DNA from: Ruegeria lacuscaerulensis
Lineage (GTDB): Bacteria; Pseudomonadota; Alphaproteobacteria; Rhodobacterales; Rhodobacteraceae
Assembly: GCF_013034685.1 (NCBI RefSeq)
Contig: NZ_WQGO01000002.1
Span: forward strand, 496,001-560,000
Direction of reading: 5' to 3'
Length of the DNA stretch: 64,000 nucleotides
The translations under genes and the position numbers were made by a program. Below, one piece after another: positions 35,551-44,065 of this stretch; the first letter of the stretch is position 1, and each line of letters begins with the position of its first letter. The notes beneath the pieces were generated by a model. The model saw only the letters and a program-made list of their open reading frames with translations. It did no database searches and was not told the origin of the DNA.

Positions 35551-35597
35551 GAGCTTTCCAATTCATAGCATCTGCATGGTGTAAATGAGGGCGCAGG

Positions 35598-36638
35598 TCA
35601 TGACGCAAACCTTTCGATTACTTTGGCGAACTGGTTTGCGGTGTCCTGCCAGGTTGGCAAACTTGCGGCCCGCAAAGCCGAGGCGCGGGCCATGTGCGCA
35701 AGATGGTCGGGGTTCTGCAACAGCGCGCGCAGCTTGTGGGCAAAAGCCTCGGGTTGGTCCGGGGGGACCAACTCTGCCGCATCACCGGTGGTGTCCGGGA
35801 CCGCGCCGACTGCGCATGAGACGACGGGCAGGCCGCGCAGCATCGCCTCGCTCAGGACCATGCCATAGCCTTCGTACCGGGTGGCCAGAGCAAAGAGAGA
35901 GGCGCGCTGATAGGCCGCCTCGATCGCTGTGCCACCGACTTCACCCACAAGCGTTACGCGGTCTTTCAGACCCGCCGTTTTAATCTGTGCCTGGAGCGCG
36001 GCGGCATAGGCGGGGTCTTGCGGCCGACCTATGATTTCTGCTTGCCACGGGATGTCCGATATCTGCTCCAACGCGCGGATCAGCACGTCATGCCCCTTGC
36101 GTTCGACCAGTAGACCAACGCTGAGGATAAGCGGGGGGTCAACCGGCGCTGAAACGGCGCGAGGACGTTCAAATCCGGGCGCAGCCACGGTGATCTTGTC
36201 GGCAGGCACCCCGAAATCGGATCGGAGCGTCCGTCCGATATGGGCGCTGGTCACGATGATATGCGCGACCTGTTCCAAAACTGCGGCCTCATTGCGGATT
36301 AGCGCGGCAGCTTTGGTCGGATCAGTGCCGGTTTCAAGACCAAGCGGATGGTGCACCAGTGCAATGACAGGCGCAGCAAGCGCGGCAATCGCGTCAGGCG
36401 GCATCGCGCCAAGGGCCAAACCGTCAATTATAACCGGGTCCGAGGCGGGTACGGCGTTCAACGCCCGCACAGCTCGGGACATGTCCTGCGGCGGGGCGTC
36501 GGGAAAGCTGCCGGGCAGTTCCAGATGCGTTGTCGCGCAGCCGCTTTTATTCAGCAGGTCCAAAACCGTGGCGTCATATATATAGCCGCCAGTGCGCTGG
36601 TCTTTGTCGCCGGGTATTGCAAAAACAGCACTCATCAT
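35598..36638 (-). CDS. GT4-family glycosyltransferase
   Basis: 346-residue GT-B glycosyltransferase. The C-terminal GT4 domain (about residues 165-320) carries SVGLLVERKGHDVLIRA and the E-x7-E motif in YEGYGMVLSEAMLRGLPVV. The N-terminal acceptor domain starts GDKDQRTGGYIYDATVLDLL, a glycine-rich donor loop. It uses a nucleotide sugar to glycosylate a small acceptor or lipid. The start overlaps the stop of the upstream membrane protein (ATGATGA). Confidence 0.87.
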   Translation of the reverse strand: MMSAVFAIPGDKDQRTGGYIYDATVLDLLNKSGCATTHLELPGSFPDAPPQDMSRAVRALNAVPASDPVIIDGLALGAMPPDAIAALAAPVIALVHHPLGLETGTDPTKAAALIRNEAAVLEQVAHIIVTSAHIGRTLRSDFGVPADKITVAAPGFERPRAVSAPVDPPLILSVGLLVERKGHDVLIRALEQISDIPWQAEIIGRPQDPAYAAALQAQIKTAGLKDRVTLVGEVGGTAIEAAYQRASLFALATRYEGYGMVLSEAMLRGLPVVSCAVGAVPDTTGDAAELVPPDQPEAFAHKLRALLQNPDHLAHMARASALRAASLPTWQDTANQFAKVIERFAS

Positions 36639-37534
36639 ACGTTTTCCAATGGTTTGCGCTTATGGGCATGGTCGGTTGAAAGAAGAAGAAAGCCAATCGC
36701 AGGTAGGGCGGCCAGTAACATGACAGCACCATAGCAAATGCCCATCGCTATTCCGGCCTCGGGCGTGGCACCAGCCAGCGGGAACAGCGCTGCGGCAGCA
36801 CCTTCGCGCCAGCCCCATCCGGCGATGGACAGCGGGACAATCATGGCACACAAGACCAAGGGCAGGATGGTATAGCAGGCCTCTGGCGGCAAGGACGTAC
36901 CGGTGGCACGGGCGCAGGCGTACAGTCCCAGTATCAGCAAAACCGCCGCGAAAACCGCATGCGCCGTGATATCACGCCGGGACAGCAACCTTAGGAAAAA
37001 TCGGGTGAAACCCGCCGTCATCCTGACCTTTGCAAGCCAGATCACCAGACCCGCCGCAACGGCCAGAGCGCCGGCTATCAGCCAGCCGGTCGCCGCAGGC
37101 CATGCGATCCCGCCCGGTATCAACAGAGCCCAGAACAAACCGCCAAACACAATCGCCAGTAGCGCGGCCTGACCCAAAAGACGCTCGGCCAGCACCGATT
37201 GGGCTGCATTTTTCAGGTCGCCGTGATGTCGGGTGCGAATGGCGCGGCTGACATCTCCGACGACGCCACCGGGCAAGGCGGAGTTGGCAAGCAGGGACAG
37301 ATAGTATTCTCGCACCGCGCCGAAATAGGACAGCTCAAGCCCAAGTGCGCCTGCGGTCAGTTGCCAGCGCCGTGCCATCGACAGCGTGCTGCATGTCAGG
37401 GCCACGAACGCGACCAAAACCCAGTATAGGTCGGTCTCACGTAGCCGCGCCCAGACATCGCCAGCAGCGCTGAACCAAAGAAGGCCGCCCAACAGCGCCA
37501 GTGATCCCAGTATGCGCCCCATACGTCCCATCAT
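36635..37534 (-). CDS. LPG-synthase transmembrane-region (UPF0104) protein
   Basis: 299-residue integral membrane protein with seven or eight helices, matching the lysylphosphatidylglycerol-synthase TM family (PF03706). The family hallmark LPGGVVGDVSRAIR is near residue 90. Relatives (MprF, and stand-alone members next to glycosyltransferases) flip or expose modified lipids. It overlaps both neighbours at ATGA junctions. The cargo is unknown. Confidence 0.85.
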   Translation of the reverse strand: MMGRMGRILGSLALLGGLLWFSAAGDVWARLRETDLYWVLVAFVALTCSTLSMARRWQLTAGALGLELSYFGAVREYYLSLLANSALPGGVVGDVSRAIRTRHHGDLKNAAQSVLAERLLGQAALLAIVFGGLFWALLIPGGIAWPAATGWLIAGALAVAAGLVIWLAKVRMTAGFTRFFLRLLSRRDITAHAVFAAVLLILGLYACARATGTSLPPEACYTILPLVLCAMIVPLSIAGWGWREGAAAALFPLAGATPEAGIAMGICYGAVMLLAALPAIGFLLLSTDHAHKRKPLENV

Positions 37535-39144
37535 GGCGCGGCCTTCGCCAATGGCTCGAAGGACGAGAATGCGCTCAGAAAGTCATCGCGGAATCGATCC
37601 ATCCGCCGTACCGGCGTGTCAGGCGCGGGCAAAAGCCCGTCGCTCAGCCCCCAATGGGCGAGATGCGACACCACCTCGGACGGGCCAATGACATGAAAGG
37701 GGACATCGCGGTTGTCGCTACCTGCCACAAATCCTGCGGCCTGATGATCTCCTGCAACAATGATCAAAGGCGCCTGCGCGCCCAGATTGGCCACATGGGC
37801 AAACACGGCTTGCAAGCTATAATCGACCGACCGCCGATAGGCGTCCCGCACGGCGTCTCGGTCCTTCCACAACTCGCGGGGGGCGGGGCCTTGCTGGGCC
37901 ATTTGGTCAAAAACCGAACCGTCTCCGATCTCCTCCCAAGGGATCATCCGGGGAACCGGGGTCCAGGGGGCATGTGACGAGATCAGCGCCACTTGTACAA
38001 AGCGCGGCTGCGCGGATTGGGGCAGTAGGTCCGGGTAGGCGGCAAGCGTGAATTGATCGGGCATCGTGACCCAATTGAAGCGTTTGCCCTGGTAGGGAAT
38101 GTCTGCGGCGGCAAACACGTGGTCAAAACCCATGGCGCTGCTTTCCGGCCAGGCAAGCGTGATGGCGGGCATGATGGCTGCCGTCTGGTATCCAGCCCTC
38201 TGCGCGTAGTGGAACAGCCATTTTCGACCGCTGGCGATCATCGCGTTGTATCGCCCGTTATCCGAGGTCCACAGCCCCGTTGCCAGCGTTCCATGCGCCA
38301 GCCAGCTTTCGCCGCCCGCCGTCGGAGAGGTCAGCCAGCCACTGCGCATGGACATGCCGGTTTCTCTGATCGCGGCCTCGGCGCTCCGCAGGGTTTGCTG
38401 ATGCGTTTGTGCATAAAGCGGGTTGTCGAAACTGGCGCGCCCATAGCTTTCGATCCAAATCAGCAGCACATCGCGGCCTTCCAGCATGTCAAGCAAGCCT
38501 TGGGCCTGAAGCATCGGGTCAGACTGCGCGTTGCGGCGGAATTGGGCAAGATCGGCGGCAGTCGCCTGCATCTCGGCCCCGCGCTTGTAGATCAGGCGAG
38601 AGGTCCAGGCCGTACCTGGCGGGCTGGCTTCGAACCGCCACTGGTCAAGGTGGTGACCCACATCCGCAACGGCCCATGTACCGGCCATCAGCACACCTGC
38701 CGCCGCCGCCCCTCGCATCCAGTTTTGTGTGGGCAGATCGGCCCAGGCTTTCAACGCGAACTGAAGCAGGACAAACAAAAGGACTAGGGCTGCGCTGCCC
38801 AGCACCACCAACATAAGCGTCAGCGGCAGGCCCAAGCTGGTTGTCAAAAGGCCGAACCCGGCGTTGATCAGGAACAAATCGACGATGGGGTTGAACGTCC
38901 GGTTATAGGCGATGAACGTGCCATAGTCGGCAATTTTTACCAGCGTTGCGACAACCAACAACAGCGCAGTCACCGTCGCCAGTCCGCGCAACCGGCCAAG
39001 GGCGATCATCAGCGCAACGATCACAGGCAATTCCAACGGCCAGCGATTCAACGCGGCCCACGTCATCGTGCCGGGATGGTTGGGCAGGACCAGTACGCAA
39101 AAGATCAGGCCGGTTCCGAGGCTGAGTGTCAGGACCTGCTTCAT
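37531..39144 (-). CDS. Sulfatase/LtaS-fold membrane protein
   Basis: 537-residue protein with about four N-terminal membrane helices (residues 1-155) and a periplasmic alkaline-phosphatase-superfamily domain (about 210-520). Active-site features are LLIWIESYGRASF (first metal region), the probable nucleophile Thr in SPTAGGESWLAHGTL and AGDHQAAGF (metal ligands). The layout resembles lipoteichoic-acid-synthase or phosphoethanolamine-transferase proteins, which move phospho-alcohol head groups from phospholipids. It overlaps the CDP-alcohol phosphatidyltransferase gene at ATGA. Donor and acceptor are unknown. Confidence 0.85.
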   Translation of the reverse strand: MKQVLTLSLGTGLIFCVLVLPNHPGTMTWAALNRWPLELPVIVALMIALGRLRGLATVTALLLVVATLVKIADYGTFIAYNRTFNPIVDLFLINAGFGLLTTSLGLPLTLMLVVLGSAALVLLFVLLQFALKAWADLPTQNWMRGAAAAGVLMAGTWAVADVGHHLDQWRFEASPPGTAWTSRLIYKRGAEMQATAADLAQFRRNAQSDPMLQAQGLLDMLEGRDVLLIWIESYGRASFDNPLYAQTHQQTLRSAEAAIRETGMSMRSGWLTSPTAGGESWLAHGTLATGLWTSDNGRYNAMIASGRKWLFHYAQRAGYQTAAIMPAITLAWPESSAMGFDHVFAAADIPYQGKRFNWVTMPDQFTLAAYPDLLPQSAQPRFVQVALISSHAPWTPVPRMIPWEEIGDGSVFDQMAQQGPAPRELWKDRDAVRDAYRRSVDYSLQAVFAHVANLGAQAPLIIVAGDHQAAGFVAGSDNRDVPFHVIGPSEVVSHLAHWGLSDGLLPAPDTPVRRMDRFRDDFLSAFSSFEPLAKAAP

Positions 39145-39866
39145 TTCGATCGGCGCAACAGCCAGTGAATATCGGCCCCGAAAGAATAGCTGAGCGCCAA
39201 GGACGCCGTTAGTGACAGCGGCGCCAGCACAGCGGCAGGGGTCAGCGGGAAGACCAGCAATAGCAACGCCGCAATCTGGACCACGCAGACTGCTTTGCGG
39301 CGAAACGAAGGGGGCAGGTTCCCGCGCAGTTGCGGCCAAACCCACCCGGCCGCAACAAAAGCGTAACGCGCGAACCCCAAAATCAGCACATAGGCCTGCG
39401 CGGTCCCCGACAACATCACCCAAAGCGCAAGGACCGCCCCCAGCGCGGCGTCCGTTTCCATGTCGAACCGCGCGCCAAAGTCGGATTGCAGACCGGACCT
39501 TCGGGCAAACCACCCATCCAACCCATCCAGAGCAAAGGCAAACGCACCAACCGCAAAGACTAGCCAGCCAGAGACCTCAGTCGTGAAGAACAGGGTGCCG
39601 AACAGAAAAGCAACCAAGGCGGCGCGTAGCAGCGTTGTTGTGTTGCACAGCCCCAGCACGTTGTGCGGATAGCGGCTGACCAACCCCGCACCAGACAGGA
39701 CCGTCGCGACCAGAAACGCGGACAATGCCCAGAAGACCGAGGGCAGGGCCATCGACGCTGCCAGAGCCAACCCTGCGCCCATCACCACTGCCTGCCCTGC
39801 AAATACAGACACAGGCGAGAACGCTTGGGAATGGGTCACCGGGCCCAGGGGCCGATGCGCTTTCAT
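39141..39866 (-). CDS. CDP-alcohol phosphatidyltransferase
   Basis: 241-residue membrane protein with six or so helices. The diagnostic motif is complete: DGxxAR-x8-GxxxDxxxD appears as DGWFARRSGLQSDFGARFD followed by METD. The family joins an alcohol or polyol to a CDP-activated lipid or to another CDP-alcohol. Unlike most members the motif lies mid-protein, after about 110 residues of extra N-terminal helices. The ATG at 39866 begins the tightly overlapping part of the cluster. The alcohol used is unknown. Confidence 0.87.
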   Translation of the reverse strand: MKAHRPLGPVTHSQAFSPVSVFAGQAVVMGAGLALAASMALPSVFWALSAFLVATVLSGAGLVSRYPHNVLGLCNTTTLLRAALVAFLFGTLFFTTEVSGWLVFAVGAFAFALDGLDGWFARRSGLQSDFGARFDMETDAALGAVLALWVMLSGTAQAYVLILGFARYAFVAAGWVWPQLRGNLPPSFRRKAVCVVQIAALLLLVFPLTPAAVLAPLSLTASLALSYSFGADIHWLLRRSK

Positions 39867-39955
39867 GGTAGTTTCTTCGGGTCGTCTGTTACCATCATAC
39901 TCAAATTAGTGCGTAATTCCGCTTTGGCTAATGTGATAACACTTGAAACGCCATT

Positions 39956-40702
39956 TTATTCACCAGATTTCTCGATTAGGACCTCGGCCTTCAAGGGCAG
40001 GTGGTCCGAGGCACTGCGAAGGGCCCGCGATGTGCAGACCTGCATGTCCCGGACGGCGCCTTCGCGATCCGTCAAAATCCGGTCCAGGGGCAATAGTGGG
40101 CGTTTGGCTGGAAAAGTTGCCCGTACCGGCCCGCTCAGCGACCTCCCGATAAGACGGTGCTGAAACATCGCCCCTCCCCAGGGCCGCCATTCATTCAGAT
40201 CCCCCAGCAGTATGTTTTGCATCTCGGGGCGGCGACGCAGGTATTGACCGACGATCCGCATCTGAATGACGCGCAAAGGCTGGAACAGGGACAAATGTGT
40301 CGAGATAACACGAACGGAAATGCCGTCACACACGGCCTCGATGACAACCGCGCCGCGATAGCAATGGCCGGGCAGGTCCAGTACATCCCTGTGCCTGACG
40401 TTGAAGCGCGGATGCAGGAACAGAATGGTCCCCAGAAACCCATCACTGTCACGACCCCAACGCATGCCGGGCGCGTCATGCTGATAGGTAAGCCCGGTCT
40501 CGGCCGATATCCGGTTCATGTCAAGAAGACCTGCATGCGGCCTGCACTCTTCATCCGCCTCTTGCAGGGCAAAGATATCTGGAGCTAGGGGGGCAAGGTC
40601 TGATGCAACGGCCCCGTGGATGCGCGAAGGATCGACAAGGCCGTCATGCCCGCGAGCGCGGTGAATGTTCCAGGTGACGCAAATCAATCGGGTAGCGTAC
40701 AT
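39956..40702 (-). CDS. Endonuclease/exonuclease/phosphatase family protein
   Basis: 248-residue EEP-fold phosphoesterase. The family motifs are all visible: VTWNIHRARG, LQEADEE, the STHLSL segment, LGDLNEWRPWG and SDHLPLKAEV. It lacks a clear signal peptide. Members cleave phosphodiesters in nucleic acids, inositol phosphates or phospholipid head groups. It lies 89 bp ahead of the phosphatidyltransferase gene and is divergent from the YceI gene. A role in lipid head-group turnover is inferred from context. Confidence 0.85.
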   Translation of the reverse strand: MYATRLICVTWNIHRARGHDGLVDPSRIHGAVASDLAPLAPDIFALQEADEECRPHAGLLDMNRISAETGLTYQHDAPGMRWGRDSDGFLGTILFLHPRFNVRHRDVLDLPGHCYRGAVVIEAVCDGISVRVISTHLSLFQPLRVIQMRIVGQYLRRRPEMQNILLGDLNEWRPWGGAMFQHRLIGRSLSGPVRATFPAKRPLLPLDRILTDREGAVRDMQVCTSRALRSASDHLPLKAEVLIEKSGE

Positions 40703-40785
40703 TTGATGTTCTTTGTCGATGCGGAATGCGTACTATGTACAGGTAAGTCTTGCACCCTAACTCGACAACTTGACGAGGGCCACCG

Positions 40786-41367
40786 ATGCGCCACCTAGCC
40801 TTAAGCTTTCTGATCGCCACCACCCCAGTCGCAGCCGTTGCTGAGATGGCCCGGTATGAGCTCGACCCCGATCACACAGCGGTTTACTTCACGGTCGAGC
40901 ATATCGGTTTCGCAAAAACGCTGGGCATCTTTGGTGAGGTTCGGGGCAGCTTTGACTATGACACCGACACGCAGGAACTTGCGAATGTGCAAGTCGTGAT
41001 CGCGTCCGACAGCGTCAACACCTTCCACGACGCGCGGGATGGGCACGTAAAGGCAAAAGATTTTCTTCATGTGTCCGAGTTTCCGGAAATCACCTTCACC
41101 GCCATGGCGGGTCAACCGGCCTCGGCGGATGCGGGTACCGTGACCGGAGACCTAACGATTTTAGGGATCACACAACCGGTGACGCTGAACGTAAAACTCA
41201 ACAAAGCCGATACGTATCCGTTCGGGCACAAACGTATGGTTCTTGGCCTGTCTATCGACACATCGGTCCAACGCAGCGAGTTTGGGATGGCCTATGGCGT
41301 AGGAAACGGTCTGGTGGGTGATCAGGTGGATATCAACATCGAAACCGAAGCGATGCGGGTCGAATAA
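40786..41367 (+). CDS. YceI-family periplasmic protein
   Basis: 193-residue lipocalin-like YceI protein. An N-terminal signal peptide ends near AVAE (about residue 20), and the mature start YELDPDHTAVYFTVEHIGF is the family signature. YceI proteins form a beta-barrel that binds isoprenoid lipids such as polyprenyl chains or quinones; some are stress-induced. The ATG follows GAGGG. It is divergent from the EEP gene, with an 83-bp shared promoter region. Confidence 0.9.
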   Translation: MRHLALSFLIATTPVAAVAEMARYELDPDHTAVYFTVEHIGFAKTLGIFGEVRGSFDYDTDTQELANVQVVIASDSVNTFHDARDGHVKAKDFLHVSEFPEITFTAMAGQPASADAGTVTGDLTILGITQPVTLNVKLNKADTYPFGHKRMVLGLSIDTSVQRSEFGMAYGVGNGLVGDQVDINIETEAMRVE

Positions 41368-41714
41368 CCGGTTCGCTTTTGTCTTAAACAACTTTGGCTT
41401 CGACATGTAAGGCACCGACCAGCAATCGTTGCAAGCCATCAGAATCCGACTGTCAAAGTTTTCGCGAACGTCCTGGGCCCACACTAGGTCATCATCGACG
41501 CGTCGCAAGAAAGCGGCGCACTTTTAAGCGTTGTCGTCAAATCAGAACGCAATTAGCCGGCTCAATCCAGCCTAGAAATGCAATTGCCAGTGGGCAAAAA
41601 GGCGTATTCGATAGGCATCCAGAGCCCACTGGCAAGGTCGAGCGGAAAAAACACCTTGGTGCTAGTCTTTCTGCAACTGGCCCTTGCCAATGAGGCACAG
41701 GGAACTTCAAACAC
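41368..41714. other. Intergenic stretch with a long inverted repeat
   Basis: 347 bp between two convergent genes. Open frames here show no family match. It contains the inverted repeat at 41584-41635 described separately. Confidence 0.45.
41584..41635. repeat. 12-bp inverted repeat between convergent genes
   Basis: TTGCCAGTGGGC (41584-41595) and its exact reverse complement (41624-41635) are separated by 28 bp. There is no T-run, so an intrinsic terminator is not clearly indicated. It may be a transcript-stabilising hairpin or the remnant of a mobile repeat. Confidence 0.55.
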
Positions 41715-42557
41715 TTACTCTAAAAGTTTGTGAGAATACCCGATTGTCTTTGAGAATTGGAAACCTTCCACCCAATCAACGGTAAAGGCATAATCATCCT
41801 CTGTCAGGGGCTTGTGGCACGCCATGCAGGGCGCTTCATTTACGCCGACTTTGTTGCTGCCATCAGCTTCGAACACGGAATACCGCCAGTTGTCATTTCG
41901 ATAGATATCGGGCACGCCATCACCCCACCCGGTTCGTTTTTCCATCGCGGTGTATAACTTTCGTTCACCAGCGATAAGACGGCCTTCGGCATCTTTGAGC
42001 AGATTGCCATCGGCGTCCTTCTTGGCGTCGAATACTTCCACAAGGAAATAGGCTCCGGGTTCAAAAGGCCCTCCATCCGCCACTCCGGCAAGTGCAATGT
42101 CGTTACCGCTGAAAAACCGCACTTGCTTGCGATCGTCATAGTCTTTGCGATGATATCGGGTGAAAGTTGTTTCGTAGTCCTCTGGCAGCTTCAAGAGTGA
42201 CCCGTCCAAACCAGTTTCATTATTCGCGACCGCGCCGGCTTCATCTCCGGGCAGACTGGCAAAATAAGTAGCCAGGTTCTCGATATCCGCGTCGGTCAGG
42301 TTTGCGGCAATTGCATTCATCAGATCGTTCTTCCTCGTCCCTGATTTGAATGCCTTCAATTGCGCCTTGATATAACCTTCTTTTTGACCTGCGAGGTTTG
42401 GAAAATTATCTGCGGTGCTGATCCCGGCATTGCCATGACAGGCGGCGCATTGACCAGCTATCTCACCACCAGCCTGTAGATCGCCTGCATGCACTGCAAT
42501 ACCCATTGAAGCGCTGAATACGGCGGCTCCTAGAAGAGCTTGAGCCAAAGAGTTCAT
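41715..42557 (-). CDS. Dihaem fusion: class I cytochrome c plus cytochrome P460 domain
   Basis: 280-residue periplasmic protein with a signal peptide (about residues 1-24), a class I cytochrome c domain with haem motif CAACH near residue 37, then from about residue 120 a cytochrome P460-type domain ending in a second motif, CMACH, near residue 250. P460 cytochromes carry a lysine-crosslinked haem and oxidise hydroxylamine or related nitrogen compounds in ammonia oxidisers and methanotrophs. The crosslink lysine could not be confirmed by eye. The ATG at 42557 has an AAAGGA site. The N-terminal domain could pass on electrons. It stands alone between intergenic regions. Confidence 0.85.
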   Translation of the reverse strand: MNSLAQALLGAAVFSASMGIAVHAGDLQAGGEIAGQCAACHGNAGISTADNFPNLAGQKEGYIKAQLKAFKSGTRKNDLMNAIAANLTDADIENLATYFASLPGDEAGAVANNETGLDGSLLKLPEDYETTFTRYHRKDYDDRKQVRFFSGNDIALAGVADGGPFEPGAYFLVEVFDAKKDADGNLLKDAEGRLIAGERKLYTAMEKRTGWGDGVPDIYRNDNWRYSVFEADGSNKVGVNEAPCMACHKPLTEDDYAFTVDWVEGFQFSKTIGYSHKLLE

Positions 42558-42913
42558 GAGGTGTCCTTTCACTGGCTAACAACATCCCAAAGACCGATAA
42601 AAACCCGTCTGCAGTTCGAGGCAACAATAGGCCCGTGGCAGAGGCCCGCAATGGATGTCGGGATCACAACTTTGCACGAAATCAAGAGATCGGCTCGGCG
42701 GGTTTGCCTCTTGGTGAACCTGCTATCCTGCTCCGCTGTTTCGTTTTGCTACTTGCGCCTGACCATCTCGGTCGGGATAGGAGAGCCAAACTCCTTCTAC
42801 GTGTTTCCTTTCATTATTGGTGCGATCCTTAAAGCGTTCAAAAAATAACCAGGTTGCACTTATTTTAACTTTTTTGTTGCCGAAACCGGTTTCGGAGCAA
42901 ACAAATAGCTTCA
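42558..42913. other. Divergent intergenic region, cytochrome / LacI
   Basis: 356 bp containing the LacI-type operator (42880-42895) near its right end and presumably both promoters. No gene is seen. Confidence 0.5.
42880..42895. promoter_or_regulatory. LacI-family operator
   Basis: CCGAAACCGGTTTCGG is a perfect 16-bp palindrome with the central CG typical of LacI-family operators. It lies 18 bp before the start of the LacI-type regulator gene, implying autoregulation and control of the downstream operon. Confidence 0.8.
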
Positions 42914-44044
42914 ATGACTGCGAATCTTTCATATCCACCGCGTGACCAATCCGGTCCAGCAACCGTCTCGGGCCGGGTGAAACTGGACGAATTGGCCGCG
43001 CATCTGGGCTTGTCCAAAAGCACTGTTTCACGCGCGCTCAACGGGTATCCGGATATCTCTTCGACGACGCGCGCACGTGTTGAAAAAGCGGCTCGGGTAT
43101 TGGGATACCGCCCGCTCAGCCATGCGCAGGCGATCCGAACCGGGCAAGTTCGTGCGATAGCGATGGTTATCAACAGCGAGGAACCGGATCAGCACAATCC
43201 CTTCTTGCAGGACTTTCTGGCCGGAGCCTGCGAAGCAGCAAGCTGCCTGGATTGGACCATGACGATTTCCACGGCGACCTCCGAGAAAGACACACTAAAA
43301 GTTCTTAGCCGCCTCTACGAAGAACGGAAAGCCGATGGGTTTATTCTACCGCGGACAGCGGTGAAGGATGCACGTATCGGCCTGCTGCGCAGTCTTGGGG
43401 TGCCTCATATCCTGTATGGTCGTACCGGCTATGGACAACCGAACGATTGGGACGAGACTTCGTGGTTCGACATTGCCGGGGAAAGCGCGATGCGCAATGC
43501 CGTTTTGCGGCTGAGCAATTTGGGGCATACACGCATAGGCTTTGTCGGGAGCGATCCCAAGTTCAACTACGCGCATCTACGCCGTGACGGTTATGCCGAG
43601 GGTCTGCACGCTGCTGGTCTGCCATTGGATCCGGATCTGATCCAGGAGGGTGCGCGCACGCGCGAAGATGGCGCAGCGCAGGGACGAGTACTGATGGCCT
43701 GGGATCAACCTCCAACAGCGATTGTCTTTGCGACCGATCTCGCCGCACTGGGGTTCTGCGCGGATGCGCAGGATCAGGGGCTCGAGATCGGGCGCGACGT
43801 TTCGGTGATTGGCTATGACGGCATTCCGGAATGCCGTTACGCGCGGCCCGCACTGACCACATTTTCCGTCGATTCCCGTGCGGCGGGTGTACGGCTGGCG
43901 ACATTACTGATCCGGCAAATCCGCGGCGAAGTGGCTGCAGACTTGCGAGAACTGGCCGAGGCCACTCTGATCGAAGGTGGCTCTGACGGGCCACCAAAAT
44001 TGACGTCACACGAATTGGCACAGAAACTAAACCATCTGACGTGA
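42914..44044 (+). CDS. LacI-family regulator of the glycoside uptake operon
   Basis: 376-residue LacI/GalR protein. The N-terminal DNA-binding domain (about residues 20-70) includes VKLDELAAHLGLSKSTVSRALNG in part and the hinge helix region; a periplasmic-binding-protein-like ligand domain follows (about 80-345), with DVSVIGYDGIPECRYARPALTTF near its end. A perfect operator lies just upstream. It is followed 21 bp later by a binding-protein gene, so it heads the operon it probably represses. The inducer is likely the imported glycoside. Confidence 0.9.
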   Translation: MTANLSYPPRDQSGPATVSGRVKLDELAAHLGLSKSTVSRALNGYPDISSTTRARVEKAARVLGYRPLSHAQAIRTGQVRAIAMVINSEEPDQHNPFLQDFLAGACEAASCLDWTMTISTATSEKDTLKVLSRLYEERKADGFILPRTAVKDARIGLLRSLGVPHILYGRTGYGQPNDWDETSWFDIAGESAMRNAVLRLSNLGHTRIGFVGSDPKFNYAHLRRDGYAEGLHAAGLPLDPDLIQEGARTREDGAAQGRVLMAWDQPPTAIVFATDLAALGFCADAQDQGLEIGRDVSVIGYDGIPECRYARPALTTFSVDSRAAGVRLATLLIRQIRGEVAADLRELAEATLIEGGSDGPPKLTSHELAQKLNHLT

Positions 44045-44065
44045 ACACAACCGGGGAGGACACCG

